Part shown: piece by piece, positions 12,912 to 26,000 of the stretch | Numbering within the stretch: the first letter of the stretch is position 1 | Layout of the letters: every line of letters begins with the position of its first letter | NCBI GenBank assembly: GCA_011033025.1 | Contig: WFMF01000040.1 | Coordinates: 434,001 to 498,000, forward strand | DNA from: Beroe forskalii | Taxonomy: Eukaryota; Ctenophora; Nuda; Beroida; Beroidae | Direction of reading: 5' to 3' | DNA length: 64,000 nt | Position numbers and translations under genes: made by a program | The notes under the pieces: model-generated | What the model was told of the DNA's origin: nothing | Seen by the model: only the letters and a program-made list of their open reading frames with translations | The model's database searches: none

Positions 12912-14085
12912 CAAGAATTGCGCCTGCCGGAGCATTTCTTGTGCGTTGTTGATTGTTCCCGTATGCAGGCGCTTAATTTCCTGTTCCCTGGGGCTGGTAT
13001 TACTATTAGAACACGCTGTCATTTGACCATTGTCCGTCTTATTTACTGACATAGTGAGTTGACGATAAAGCATAAAAGTGACCTCACAAATCAAGACCTC
13101 ACAAATCGCGGGCGTACACCTACGGGAAGTGTGACACCTACGGGAAGTGTGACATCGCAATACTAACATCATTGAATCAATTTTATAAATATTCCTCGTT
13201 ATGCGGGCGCTATATACATTTCTATCGCCTACAAGTTTGATATAGCGCGCGCGGATCCAAATATCACGTGGGCGATTTCGTTTCACGTGTCAAATGTTTG
13301 CGCGCGCGTTCCCGCCATTTCATAGAACTCTTTGAAGATTCGTTGCGCGCCGTTCAGAGTTTCATAACTATGATCACCATTTTGGTTACGCGTTAAATTT
13401 TCTTTTGTGTTGCGTTGCAGATATCGAACCATTGCAATGTTCGCTTATATTGTACCCCGCCTTGATATTTTCAAAATTGAGATACACAATATAGGTATTA
13501 ATTACTGACCAAGATTAAAGATTCAGATATATTATCATTGTTATCAATCATGAACCGAGACAAACTCTCATGTTTTACTTTCCTCTAGTCAATTCTTTAG
13601 ATCATTCATAACTGATGGCACTAATACTGCCCATTGTAAATTGGCCGAATTGCCCGCTACTTAAAAAAGTCCAAATGGCTGTGTGATTGAAATCCAATCT
13701 GATTGATTCAGTGAAAATTGATTAAGTTTTGATTTTATGATTGAAGAATTGTTAAATTTTTGATAAAGAACATCAGCATGAACAGAGCATTGAACTCAAA
13801 TACCTACATAGTAGCCCAGTTAGCTAGCTGCAGCCCATAATGCGAAGGATGCCACTACACCAAGCTACTCTGACGCGAGTGATATTATAAAGGGAGCAGT
13901 TGATCGAAAAGTGACATGCATACACACATACACATTACATACCAAATTTCGTCGCACCACCTATTTCAGATTTAACAGTACGCGTAAAGGTAGTATACAC
14001 ACAACCCCCACAAAACACGATCTCTGCTAACCTATTCTCAATGCCTTTTTGTAAAACAAAAACGCGATTGGGAACAGGAAAAAAT
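12912..14085. other. 1.17-kb segment present in copy A, absent from the main copy
   Basis: The main copy joins CCACAATATAAA directly to AAATTATTCATTTAAAC (about 25,640); copy A has extra DNA here. It contains a short duplication (CACCTACGGGAAGTGTGACA, 13,106-13,150) and CpG-rich patches, but no clear termini and no gene. Confidence 0.6.
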
Positions 14086-15434
14086 TATTCATTTAAACAT
14101 GCAAAATTAAAGGATGATTAACAAGGATTGCTAACATCCGCTATTAGACAGTTACTTCTGAATACTATAGTTTATGTTAATTGTTACATTGACTGAAGAA
14201 CTCGAAATTCTTCATTTATTAAACAATGTGGTGTAAGTACTGCGAGTATTGACATTTGAAGTGGATAATTAAAAAGGTCTCACCTCCAAGAACTTGTATT
14301 CGGCATCCTCACACTTGAGCCCTGTAATCTTCCCAGTGCTGTATCGTTATTTCTTCTTCCTCATACGAGGTCTGAAGTGAGAGGAATATTCAGGATTTAT
14401 TAAATATATATTTCATGGCGAAGTTCTTATCTACGATTTACATAGTTACAAGTTACTCCAAAAGGCAATGTAGATATTGCTGCCATGAAAACGATGACTT
14501 CACTACTTCAGTAGAATATCAGAGAAATTGTTAAAAGTTACCTGATTGGGTACAAGTCTCAACCTGAAATGTACCCGCCGTGTGAACCCTTAGGGTCGTA
14601 GTCCCTAACTCTGCCTGGAACCATAGGCTGCAAGTTGTGTGGCAGAAACCAGCGTACAACTCAACCTGAGAGAGTTAGAATTATCATTCGTGTTTAAAAC
14701 AGGGATAAAACATCAAAACATCGGTCCGACAATCTATTTCAATAATATACAAATCGAAATAGTTCCGCCCAATATTTACATTCTTTTTCGGCGTATGTAA
14801 GGTGATGGATCATTCAATCACAGAGGGTACCGCCAAAGAAATTTTCTTTTTGTGTATAAACTGTGCCGCCAAAATGAGTACCAGATGGAATAGGAATGTA
14901 TCATTCACATTCATGTCTGTTCAGTAAATCAATGGATGTTCATACGCCAGATGGCACTAACTTCACTTCAACTTCACAGGATTGATTAGATTTTCGATGG
15001 AAAGGGTGTGTCAGATAGATTATAATTTCATCATGTAGTAACTTGATCCATGGGGCGCGGTACACACAGAAACGCGACCAAATACTCATTAAAAAGTTTA
15101 AATTCAACTGATAATACACACTCACTTGCCAGATAGGAGGTCTTGTCGAGATTGCAGGTAGAACAGGTACCTGAAAGTCACATACCAGTTATCTGAATTT
15201 TAAAAAGTCTTTGACGTCTTTTTAAAATCTGTTAATTTAAATTTAGCTCCAATTAAGTTGACGCGCACTGTGCGCGCGTGGGAACGCGCAGCAAAGCAGG
15301 AGTAAGGATAGTAACCCGCGTTACAACAATGTCCTCGCGCCGTACCGACTTTAATCAAATATTTTGCTATTCCAGTAGGACTTTCTTCAAAATTGTATCA
15401 CTTTTTCTGGCTAGAATCGCGTGTTACCGGCAAA

Positions 15435-16610
15435 GAGTCAAGTAAATCAAAAACTAAACCTTGGAATTTGTCCAAAACTGAAACCTTGGAATGAATCGTT
15501 TGTGTAGTTTCCATTTAAAACACAAGGAAATCTCTAATACCAAGAAAAGTGGTACAAAATCGGCTTTTAAAGTCGATTTAATCAAAAACTAAACCCAGAA
15601 TTTGTCAAAACTTGGTTTATATATGTTGTGTCCCCTGAACACAACAGTTAAGTATGAAACGAATCGTATGTGTAGTTTCCATTTTAAAAACACAAAAATC
15701 TCCCAAAAAAGTCAAAATCCTAAAATCGTTTTAAACAAAAAAACACAAATTTTTTGAAAATTGGTTTATATGGTCAAGTATGTCCTGAACAAACTGTAAA
15801 AAAAAACAAACATGGGCCAGAAACAAGGGAAACTTCATCAAGAAAATAAAAAATCGGCTTTTAAATGTTTGGGTAAAAAAAACCCCCTTGAATTTGTTAA
15901 ACTTTTTATATGTTTTGTAACCCTGACACAACTGAAAGTATGAAAGAATCATTTTAGTTTCATTTTTTAACAAAGGAAATTTAATAAAGTGGTACAAAAA
16001 CGGGGTTTAAAATCGTTTAATCAAAAAACCCTTGAATTTGTTTTAACTTGGTTTAACATTAGTCCCAACACAACTGAAAAAAATGAAATTTGTAGTTTCC
16101 ATTTCCCCAAGGGAAATCCTTATCCAAAAAAAGGGGGACAAAACGGGTTTTAAGTCATTTTTAATTTTCCTTTTAAAAATTTTTTAAACGGTTTATTTCA
16201 AATTTTTCCCCTTAACAAATGTAAAATATAACGAAACTTTTTTTTGGGGTTTCCCTTTCAAAACACAAAAAAATTTCATACCAAAAAAAGTGGCAAACGG
16301 CTTTAAAGGGTTTGTCACACCAATTTTTTAAACAAAAAGTTCAATTTGTGGAAACAACTGTAGTAAAACAAATCGTATTTTAGATTTCCCTTTTTTAAAA
16401 AGAAATCTTAACCCAAGAAAAGTGGGGGAAAATCGGTTTAAAATGATTTGGTCAAAATTGGAATTTTTTGAAACTTGTTTTATGTTTATTGATGTCCCTC
16501 ACAATTTTAATCAAAGAAAAATGTGGCCCTTTTAAAAAAAAAGAAAATCTTATTCCAAAAAAATGGACAAAAAACGTTTTTTTGGGGATTTTCCCAAAAA
16601 TAAACCACTT
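15435..16610. repeat. Degraded satellite, unit about 140-165 bp, about 8 copies
   Basis: Repeats of the words GTGTAGTTTCCATTT, AAAAGTGGTACAAAATCGG and AATTTGTCAAAACTTGG. Copies towards 16.6 kb show extra and missing bases in homopolymers, as in uncorrected long reads. Separates copy A from the phosphatase 3' end. Confidence 0.75.
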
Positions 16611-16662
16611 TGACTTCAGCTTTATGAATTATATATAGACACTGAGGGATATATAATATACT

Positions 16663-16761
16663 CTAGAACAAGTCCTGTAAATCAATCAAGTCCTCTTCTA
16701 GGTCACGAACATTCGAGAAAGAGTCCTCTAACAGACGCATACTCCAGATCATGTTCTCCAT
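16663..16761 (-). other. Small acidic ORF downstream of the phosphatase stop
   Basis: 32 codons from ATG: MENMIWSMRLL, then LEDSFSNVRDLEEDLIDLQD and a TAG. It lies about 50 bases after the exon 20 stop in what should be 3' UTR. Composition looks coding-like (acidic, Leu-rich). It could be an alternative last exon, but I see no convincing acceptor. Confidence 0.3.
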
Positions 16762-16813
16762 GTTACATGCACATTGTAGATAACTTCAAGTGATTGATCA
16801 CTTGACCAGGTGA

Positions 16814-17049
16814 TCATGATGTGATGAGGCTGCTGTCGTTAGGACTGTCTGAGATATCGTTGAGAATGTTGAGCTCGTCCACGTCCTTTATCTCTCCTCC
16901 CGGGGTAGTGTCCTTATCTTCCTCCCCTTCTTCCTCCTCTTCCTTACTTGTCTCTTCGCCTGGGACACGGGGGGAATCAGACGAGGCATATTCAGTAAAT
17001 CTTAAGTATTGCTTCATTATGGTCACAGTATCACTGATACCATTTCTGA
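16814..17049 (-). CDS. FERM-PDZ-PTP exon 20 (acidic C-terminus and stop)
   Basis: 236 nt starting IRNGISDTVTIMKQYLRFTE, then a Ser/Glu-rich acidic tail (KEEEEEGEEDKD) ending NDSSLITS and TGA. Acceptor GGGACTGAGACAG; the alternative AG four bases on gives an early stop. No AATAAA is evident in the next 200 bases. Confidence 0.72.
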
Positions 17050-20000
17050 CTGTCTCAGTCCCCTTTCCTATATAACCAGTCAGCAGTAGGCAGTAAAGCC
17101 AATAATGTCAATAACACGGTCACACAATGATGCCAAATACCTTATCTCTCTGTTACTTACTTTAAAGTAAACCCTCTGTTACTTACTGTACAAGTAGATG
17201 ATAGACTCGCAGGCGAAGTTGAAGAGCGGGAAGTTCTGAATGAGTTTGGGACGCTGGTCCCGTAGAGCTGTCACCAGATCCAGCGGGTAGACCCCGCTCT
17301 TACTGCGTATTAACTTCAGGGCGGTTTCTAGGAGAGCTACCACTCCTGTCCTTCCTATTCCTTCACTGGGGGAAGGGAAGGGGTTAGTGACTGTGACTTA
17401 AGACTGAAAGAGACAAAGAGGGTCAAAGAGCCAATGTCAACCATAAGAATAGAATCGTTCAGACCCCTTGACCATCACTTTTCCTCTGTCCACCCACTAT
17501 CAAACATTGACCAAAAATCACAGTTTAAATTAATCCAAGTTCCCCTCTCCACATACCTGCAGTGGACTAGAACAGGTGTCTCCACCAGTTTCCTCTTCTC
17601 ACTGATAAGACGGATAAAGTTAGAGAACTGAGCGGGATCCTCAGGAGTGCCATGATGAGGCCAGGCTGTGTACTGGAGGTGACACACCTGTCTTATCATG
17701 CCTGTCTGTGTCACCTCGAATTGACGCTCTATCCCGCCTTCCTGAGGGATAGAAGGTGTCAAAAACAGTTGGGTGTTGAAATCGTCTTCTTATGGACGAG
17801 AATCTGCTTTCTTCATTCAATGATACATTTTAATATGAGCAGCTTATGGAACTCTGAAGTACACAAGCTGTTACATTGAACAATGTACATTAAACAGAAG
17901 TTATAAATTGTGTAATGGCTACTTTCCTGACCGTTCAGAAAATTCTAGAAGTGTAGAAACATTCTGGATAGTGGATATTACTTACAAATGGGGTTTGGGA
18001 GATGCAGGTCACTTCGACACACCCATAGGACGAGGTCTGGGTGGGTTCAGGCCAGTACTGGGTACACTTTATGCTCTTCTTTTCAATACACTCCACCACC
18101 ATAATTATCAGTTCAACCTGCGAAAGTAGGATTGTAAAATGTAGAGGAGAAGGAAGACAAGTACGTTATAGCTCACTCAAGTTTAGTTTTGTTTTAATTG
18201 ATGTCAAAATCTAACTCTAATCTGTAAAGGGTACTGGGTTGTGGAATTACTATTTCCATCCTGGAATCCTTACCTCTTGCTCAAATATCATTTGCCAGTG
18301 ATCGTTGATGGTGCTGGACATGGGGCCCTGAGAGGCGATGTAGCTGAGCTGTTCAGTGCCCACGGGCACGTCTACATAGCTTGCGTTAATGTAGTCGTTA
18401 CCATCCAGCAACCTAACTCTCGTGGTGTCATCTGAGTGGGGGATGGGGTCATTGACGTTGACAATACCACTATAAGTTTCAGAAAAAAACAGCCTAGGTA
18501 CTGTCTGAAATGGGAAAATTTTTGCGTTTCCGAACATTATCCTATCCATTATAGCCCAAACTTTTAATCAATGGAACCGGAAATTAAGTTAGAAAAGTAG
18601 CACTATACTTACAAGGAATGATGTCCCTGAATCTGTTCTTGCTGTGGTTCTCATCTAACTTAGCAGCTACCATGGTAACACCAGGAGTTTGTCTGTACAG
18701 GTTGTTAAACTTGTTACTGAGAGTCCCGTCTTGTAGACTCTGCGGGGAGGAGCAATGGGTTTATAAAATAGTGGATGCCAAATTATGAATTTTAAACAAA
18801 TATTTTGTTGTGATTCGTATTTTGATATATTTGAAAAGAAAGGGCAATGATGGACTGATAAATTTGATTATTTATTTATATTAATAATTAGCACCATCAT
18901 GACAGTTCAAACCTTTTTGAGAATAGTCATGGATCTGTCCAGGAGGTTAGCAGTTTCAGGGTTGAACTTGGGTAACTCCGGGAGTTCGTAGTGGGAGTCT
19001 CGGGAGTTTTCCAACTCCTCCCCCTTCTCCTTACCGTCAACTGGGAGAGAGGGTGTGTCAAACACAGGGTGCCACAATGTCAAGTTATCATTTTAAGTAT
19101 CAGTGATGAAAACAGGGAGTTTTTGGGTAAGGGGCCATCCATAAAGGACGTCCGCAAAATTTCTGCTATTATAGACCCCTCCCCCCCCCCCTTGTCCGCA
19201 AACTGAAATACCCCCTCCCCTCCGGACGTCCGCATTTTCATTCAAAATCATTTGCGTCATCATTGTTATGCCCGTTTTCTCAAATATGGTGACAAAATCA
19301 ACTTTATTACTTGACGCGATGTCGAAAATCTAAGTCAAAATTCTAATAAATCGACTATTTTCTAGTGAAAGACCAGCCAAATCGACCAAAATTTTCATTA
19401 ATGCGGACGTCCACATTTGGTCAACAACCCCACTCCCCCTCACAATCACCCTTATCTCACTACCTTTTAACTGCCACTTTAACTGCCATAAATAACACTT
19501 TCATCATAATTATACGGCATCGTGATAAAAATGAGTAATTAGTTATCTATATATCGATCCTGAGAGATCATCAAACTCAAGCTCTTATCACTCCCTAACG
19601 ATGACTATGTCTTTAACTAACTGCTACCTTAAGTCCACACCACTCTTTTCCCCAATATCAATGACTATGCACAAACTCAACCAGCTGGAAGATGACTCTC
19701 TAACCTAGTGTTCTGTGGACACGCCACTAGTGGCGTGTCCACAGAACACTAGGTTAGAGAGTCATCTTCCTCTCAATCTTACCACAGGGATCAAGGTAGT
19801 CAATCTTCAGAGGGGCGCCCCCGACCATTTGTTACTCCTAGAGTAACACCACCCGGTACCAGGTAAGAGGTTACTAGCCTGCTAGTAGTGCAACCAGGTG
19901 GGTCCCAGTAGAACTCTCTGCTGTTGAGAGTTGCCACCCACTCCGCAAGGTGATGTGGTGGTCCGTGGATTTTGCACCAAAAAAACCCCCACTCCCCCTA

Positions 20001-23000
20001 TGTCCGCAAACGTCCGCATTGGCCAGACTCCCCCCTCTTTGCGGACGTCCTTTATGGATGGCCCCTAACCCTTATATTATTATTTTTTCAATAATATAGA
20101 ATTGAACTTAGTAATGAGATATTAAAGATTTCACATTTTATTAACGAGAAACCCCGTTATGTCCGATAAGGACTGTTCAGAGTACAATCTTTTTAATTGA
20201 CAATTGAACCTTTTTTAAATGAATAACCTCAGAATTAGAAGGCGATTTCAAGTATCTTGAGTCGATTGGGTGCTATAAGTTAGAAAATTAAACCAAATTC
20301 ATCGGATTTAAAGCAAATGCAGGTTTACAATTCAACAAATGGATATTATCATAGTACTCAAGTATCATAATTCAAGCAGCACCATGTCCCAAACTGCCAG
20401 TGTGACACTAGCTAGTGACACTAGCTGTTGTGTCACTACTTGATGTCACTAGTGGCCGGCCGTATCAGAGCAGAAGTGCTTGTGTTTGCAGCAGTTGCAG
20501 TCACTGCAGAAGACCATCCCTCCCGCTGTGTTGCACTGCTCCTCCTCCTCCTCCTCACAGGGGACCTTCTTTTCCACCCATCTCTTCCCAGAGGTCCTTC
20601 CATCAGTCACGTAGTAACATATGTGGTTCTTCCTCTGCACTTCCACATAGACACAGTCCTTCGCTGCTACGTTTTCCTTGCACGTGTTCCAAGCATCTTC
20701 CCAGGTTTTCATACACCCACTGAGGTACGCTTTCTCTTTGCATTTCCCTGGTCTTGTTTCACTATCGCAGTGTTTCTGAGAAACAATCCAGTTTTTATAG
20801 TTATAGCCGTATTGTCCCGTTTCTTCTGAGCTGGTCCAGCATTTTCTCCCCACCTTTGATATGTGACAATTGGCATCGTTTGCATCACATGAGCTACGAG
20901 CCTCTTCACGATTTTTCATGCAAGTAGTCATGAGAGATACCTCGGAGCAGGAATCGGAATAATCATACTCTTCCTCCTGTTCCTCCTCCTCCTCCTCCTC
21001 TTCTTCATTATTTTCCTCCTCCTCATCAGAGCTATCCCCCTCATCTGGGTTTGGAGCTACACACCCAGCAGTACTCCTACACTCTAACTCCGGGTAGGCA
21101 GGGTGGCTGGAGATCTGACACATGTTCTCCTTCTCCCTGTCCATGAGGATGTGTCCTCCCTCCCCCCAGGCCGCCCCCCAACTGTTCCTCACTCTCCAGT
21201 ACTTCCTCCCACTCCCACTGTCCATTCCATACCCCACCAGAGCCACGGCGTGGTTCAGTCCGTCCTGACAGGTGTCGTCCACATAGATACCCTGGGAGTA
21301 TCCTTGGAAGTAGGTGTTAGCGTAGACTGCCACCGTCAGGACATGGCTAGCAGCAGCAGCCAGCAGGTTGTCGTCTCCGGACGCCGCACTGTACGATGCA
21401 ACCCTCACGTTGTTGTCCAGGAGAGCGTTAGGGGTGGTGGCGGTGACATGGCAACTCATCCTGTCCCGTCCTAAGTAGGGGTACCCACTCGTTGGGGCTA
21501 TCCTGTCATTCTCCTTGGAGTAGTCCAGGCAGTCCTGGGGCCAACCACCTTGACACCCGTCATAATTCACGACACATTCCAAATACTCCTGCTCGGAGAG
21601 GCTCACCCCCTTAGTTCCTGTGGCGAAGTAGATCTCTCCTTCAAGGGTCGCAGTAGCGCCGTAGGTCCAGCAAGAACCGCAGGTTCCCTGATCCTTGACA
21701 GGGGGTAGAATCCCGCTGAAATCCCTGCTCTCTGGAATATCAGCTCGTTTCTGGAGCACCCTGTAGCTGGCATCCCTCTTCAGGCGGTCAGGAGCCACTC
21801 CACTGATATTAAGACCCAGGTGCATCTGCCTCTCCTCCTCCGTCAGAATAGACAGGAAGTTGTCAGTGGCTGTGTAGGGCCGGGAAGCGTCGCTGTTTAC
21901 TTCCTCCACCTTGGCGTTAAACTCGACGAAGGAGTTGAACCGCTTCACAATTACTTCAGGGGGTTCGGATCGGAGGAGTCCGTCTTTGGCTCCGAACTTT
22001 GACATGGTTTCCCGGAAGAGATCCCGGACATCTTGTGACTGGGTCAGGGTCAGGATCGCAGCCACCAGCGTGAGGAACTTCATCATCGTGAGAGACGGTC
22101 TGTACTCGAGTTGTCTGTACTTGAGTTGTCAGTTGGTTTGGTACACTTGGGAATGGTTTGCCGTCTACCTGCCCTATGTTATATAGTCTACCGTCAATCA
22201 GACCAGATGTTTGATTGTGCCAGGTGAAATTCGTCAAATATAGCTTACTTCGCAATATACTGGGAAATTAGCTAAATCAGACAATGACCTCTTCGAAATC
22301 CATTGTCTTATGAAACTTATAGGTGTCAGTTAATTAACTATCATTTGAGAATTTAAAATTTTAATACAAAAATTTGATGGTTTAGATGTGGTAGACAATA
22401 TATTGTTCCAGATGTTTTCAACAACTTCTATAGATGTCGTAAATTATACGTTTCAAATGTGTTAAATTATTGTTCTAGATGTGTAGAAATTTATGGAGGA
22501 GGTGAGTTCTATATGAAATTCTAACGAAAAGTTTTCCAAAATTCAACCATAAGAGTTACACAAACTCTTAACGGACTCACCTCTGGTGCTCGAGCCTTCA
22601 GCCCTTACACCGGAGGCTCGTCTACCTATATGACAATGGAACAAAATGTTCAACTCTTACCTTTTCTCTTACAATAGTGATAAGAGTTGATAATCTTCTG
22701 TCGTAAACTTTTAACCAAACTCGAAAATTCCATTGAGAGCGTAAATTATGACTTTAAACAGTTAAAACGTTTCCAAAGTACACAGCAACGAAATGGCAGA
22801 TTCTTCGTTAAAATGTACGTGCAGTTTTTGCGCGCAATCACCAATAACCATAGCAACGCGCGCAACTGGTGTATCAAACCTATATCTTGGTCTTGTTTTT
22901 CGTGATTCTTTTTCCAACTTTGAGCATTAATTACGGAAACTCTAAAGCTTAAATTCAAATAAAAATAATGCTTTCCCAGACGGAATTTATTTTTCTACTA

Positions 23001-26000
23001 CCCCGCAATAAATTGCGGGATTTCAACTCCGTTTTTAGCTGGCGTATAGGCCCAACTAAACACGGGTGCTTCAACTGCCTTAATCCTTTATAATAATGAC
23101 GGATATCATAAACTACACTCCAATTCCCTCCCCCTGACAGTGACACTGCTAAACTCAACGTCCACTGAGTTCTTCTTGACGACCAGCTGCAGTTTCCCAT
23201 ACTGGGTGGAGGAGGACTGGATCATGGCCACTATCTCGTTGTGTGCCAGTGTGTCTACCGAGGTGCTGTTGATGCTGAGCACGTGATCTCCCACCTCCAG
23301 TCGGGGAACTGCTGCTCCAGCCGGGAGGGAGATCTTAAGTATTTTCTGGATCCTAAAATCTTTATATAAGACAGGTTAACCGAAGGTTGCATTAAACAAA
23401 GCAGAAGTTGACATTCAGCAATCTTAGCTTGTGGAGATCAAGAGAAGAACGTAGTTCTTAACATCGTTTGGATTAATTTGATCCAAAACAAAAACTCATC
23501 TCACCGGGGATCCTCTGCCGACTTTGGACACCAACACAGGCATCTTCTGGTCAATTCCACCACGGACATTAAACCCGAACTTTCCGGAGGCATCAGGCAG
23601 TATCGTTATCTCAACTCCGTCACTTATTCGTTCCTCGTTTTCTGAAGAATTAATCATCACATAAGACATGTTAGTTCATTTCTGGTGCAATTCACCTCAG
23701 CGTTTTTTTATTCACGAAAATAATTTTGCGGCGAACTAGAATTTGCTCCTCTACCTGACGGGTTGGTGGTGTTCATGGCAGTGCTGATAGTGGAGTCCAG
23801 GTTCATTGCTACCTCTCCCGTCTTGGTGTCGTAGTCGAAGCGGGCGTTCTCCGGAGCCGTGTCGTTGAGGTGCTGTGAGATGTCAGATGTCGTGCTGGCG
23901 TGGTGGGGCACTACTGCCGAAGATCTGGAGTGGTGGGATTTTGGTTAGAATATGTGTTTAGAAGAGATAAGATTCTCAGGACTTGGAATTTGAATTAGAA
24001 GCAAATGGAGTGAGAGTGAAACCGCGATGTTTCATGGTTTATACAGAAAAACGGTTTACCGTCGAATTAAGGTGACATAAGAAGATGTGAAAGGACTTTT
24101 AATTCAAGCAAAGAAGAGCTATAATTCTAGTTACTCACTGTAGTGTAGTATCGGCTTTGCTCTGACTCCTCAAATCTTTGCTTGAGGAATTCTTGTTAAG
24201 GTAAAACTCTGCAGGATCACTGTGATTGTTGATGGCATTATGATTATTGTTGCTGTTATTCGCATTGCTGCTGTTGTTATTGTTTTTTGGTGACGTCAGC
24301 TTTCTCCTGGACATCCTCTTGCTGGGGGTCCTTTCGAAGTTGCTGTTAGTCCTCACCAGGTTGTTGTAGTCCTCTATGGCTTGGTGCAGAGTCCGACCCT
24401 TGTAGTTGTGCTTACTGCCTATCCTCATTAGGCCTTTGGAGGGGGAATCCCGGGGAGTGTTCAACCTGAAGAAGGGAAGGAGGAGGGTTACAAGGTTACA
24501 TGAGGCGCAGCTTACTGCTTATCCTCATTAGGCCTTTGGAGGGAGAATCCCGGGGAGTGTTTAACCTGAGGTAGGGAAGGAGGAGGGTTACGAGTTTACA
24601 GGAGGTGCAGAGTCTACAAAAATAGCGCAAGATTAACCGGGGGAATCAAACAGAATTAACAAGATCAGTGTTCCTGCAATACCGGATGAGGTATGAAGTG
24701 TAGCGAACTCCTCATAGAAAGAAACAAATCCAGGCAACTTATGGACAGCAAGTCAGTAAAATATACAGCCAAGTTTATGTTATTCATATAATTCAAAAAA
24801 CGGTTTGATAAACATTTACCTGAAGAAGGAGTGGTATTCGACGCATCTTTTCCACACGTTTTTACAAGCTCTGTAAGGTACGATCTTGAAACCGATAATC
24901 TTAGACTGGTACTTTTGATCGTTTTCTGATCTTATGTGTATGTAAAACTTCTTCTTTTTGAATGATATCTTGATAATCTTTGCCCTGACGAGATTAATTT
25001 GTTTGTTTATGATTTCTTACAATTAGAAGAACTTATTTGCGTAGTTAATATCATTCAAGTAAAACCTCTTATGACATATCTTTCCACTCACCATGAGAAA
25101 GAGTTGATTTTGTTGTCCTTCAGATAAACCACAATGCCGCTAGCCATGACTCCCAGCTGCAGCTGAATATTCTCCTCGTCAATGGCTGGGTGGAAGTCTA
25201 CACCGTACATAGGCAGTCGCTTAGCCATCTGAAATATAGGAAATATACCTGGCTAAATATTGGAAATATCTCCAATTAGCATCGCTCCGTAAAACTCACT
25301 AACTTAGCTGGACATTTATTTTCTCATGAACAAATTGAATTTAGTAAGAAGCTATATAGAATGTGATACACGATATAACAGTTAAAGCTGTCGGCATAAG
25401 GAAGCCACAGGACTTAATGTGTCCAAGGTTGTGGAGCTTCGCAATTCCTGTGCATACGGTAAACAACAACAAACGTTATAGCATGGTGCGTATTGCGTTA
25501 TGGTCAAAACATAGAACCAGAAAGTATGGCTGATTGTTAGTAATAGTAATAGTAATAATGGATTTTGACAACAAGTCAACTCAATTCATATATCCCCTGA
25601 TCGACCTAAACTCTATTAAAGTTTTCCACAATATAAAAAATTATTCATTTAAACATGCAAAATTAAAGGATGATTAACAAGGATTGCTAACATCCGCTAT
25701 TAGACAGTTACTTCTGAATACTATAGTTTATGTTAATTGTTACATTGACTGAAGAACTCGAAATTCTTCATTAATTAAACAATGTAGTGTAAGTACTGCG
25801 AGTATTGACATTTGAAGTGGATAATTAAAAAGGTCTCACCTCCAAGAACTTGTATTCGGCATCCTCACACTTGAGCCCTGTAATCTTCCTGTGCTGTATC
25901 GCTATTTCTTCTTCCTCATACGAGGTCTGAAGTGAGGGGAATATTCAGGATTTATTGCAATATATATTTCATGGCGAAGTTCTTATCTACGATTTACATA

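Larger units (their letters stand above)
1389..15170 (-). pseudogene. Copy A: partial duplicate of FERM-PDZ-PTP exons 5-15
   Basis: Exons matching the main gene in order and length: 15126-15170 (exon 5), 14542-14665 (6), 14284-14371 (7), 12366-12502 (8), 12055-12219 (9), 11474-11800 (10), 11060-11229 (11), 10795-10931 (12), 10432-10594 (13), 2320-2447 (14), 1389-1515 (15). Exon 6 is 124 nt instead of 127 and has several small indels leading to TAG; exon 7 is one base too long and reads into TGA. The other exons are intact with canonical splice sites. Exons 1-4 and 16-20 are absent; homology to the main copy ends near 1,230 in a GAGGCC-rich repeat and near 15,375 in a satellite. As written it cannot encode a phosphatase. 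Alternatives: a misplaced second haplotype, or an expressed FERM-PDZ fragment with sequencing errors. Confidence 0.8.

Noticed and set aside
18435-18549. Upstream extension of phosphatase exon 16 (minus-strand ORF from 18,549)
   Set aside because: The family frame joins only at the CCCCCACTCAG acceptor; the TTATAG site would shift the frame after exon 15.
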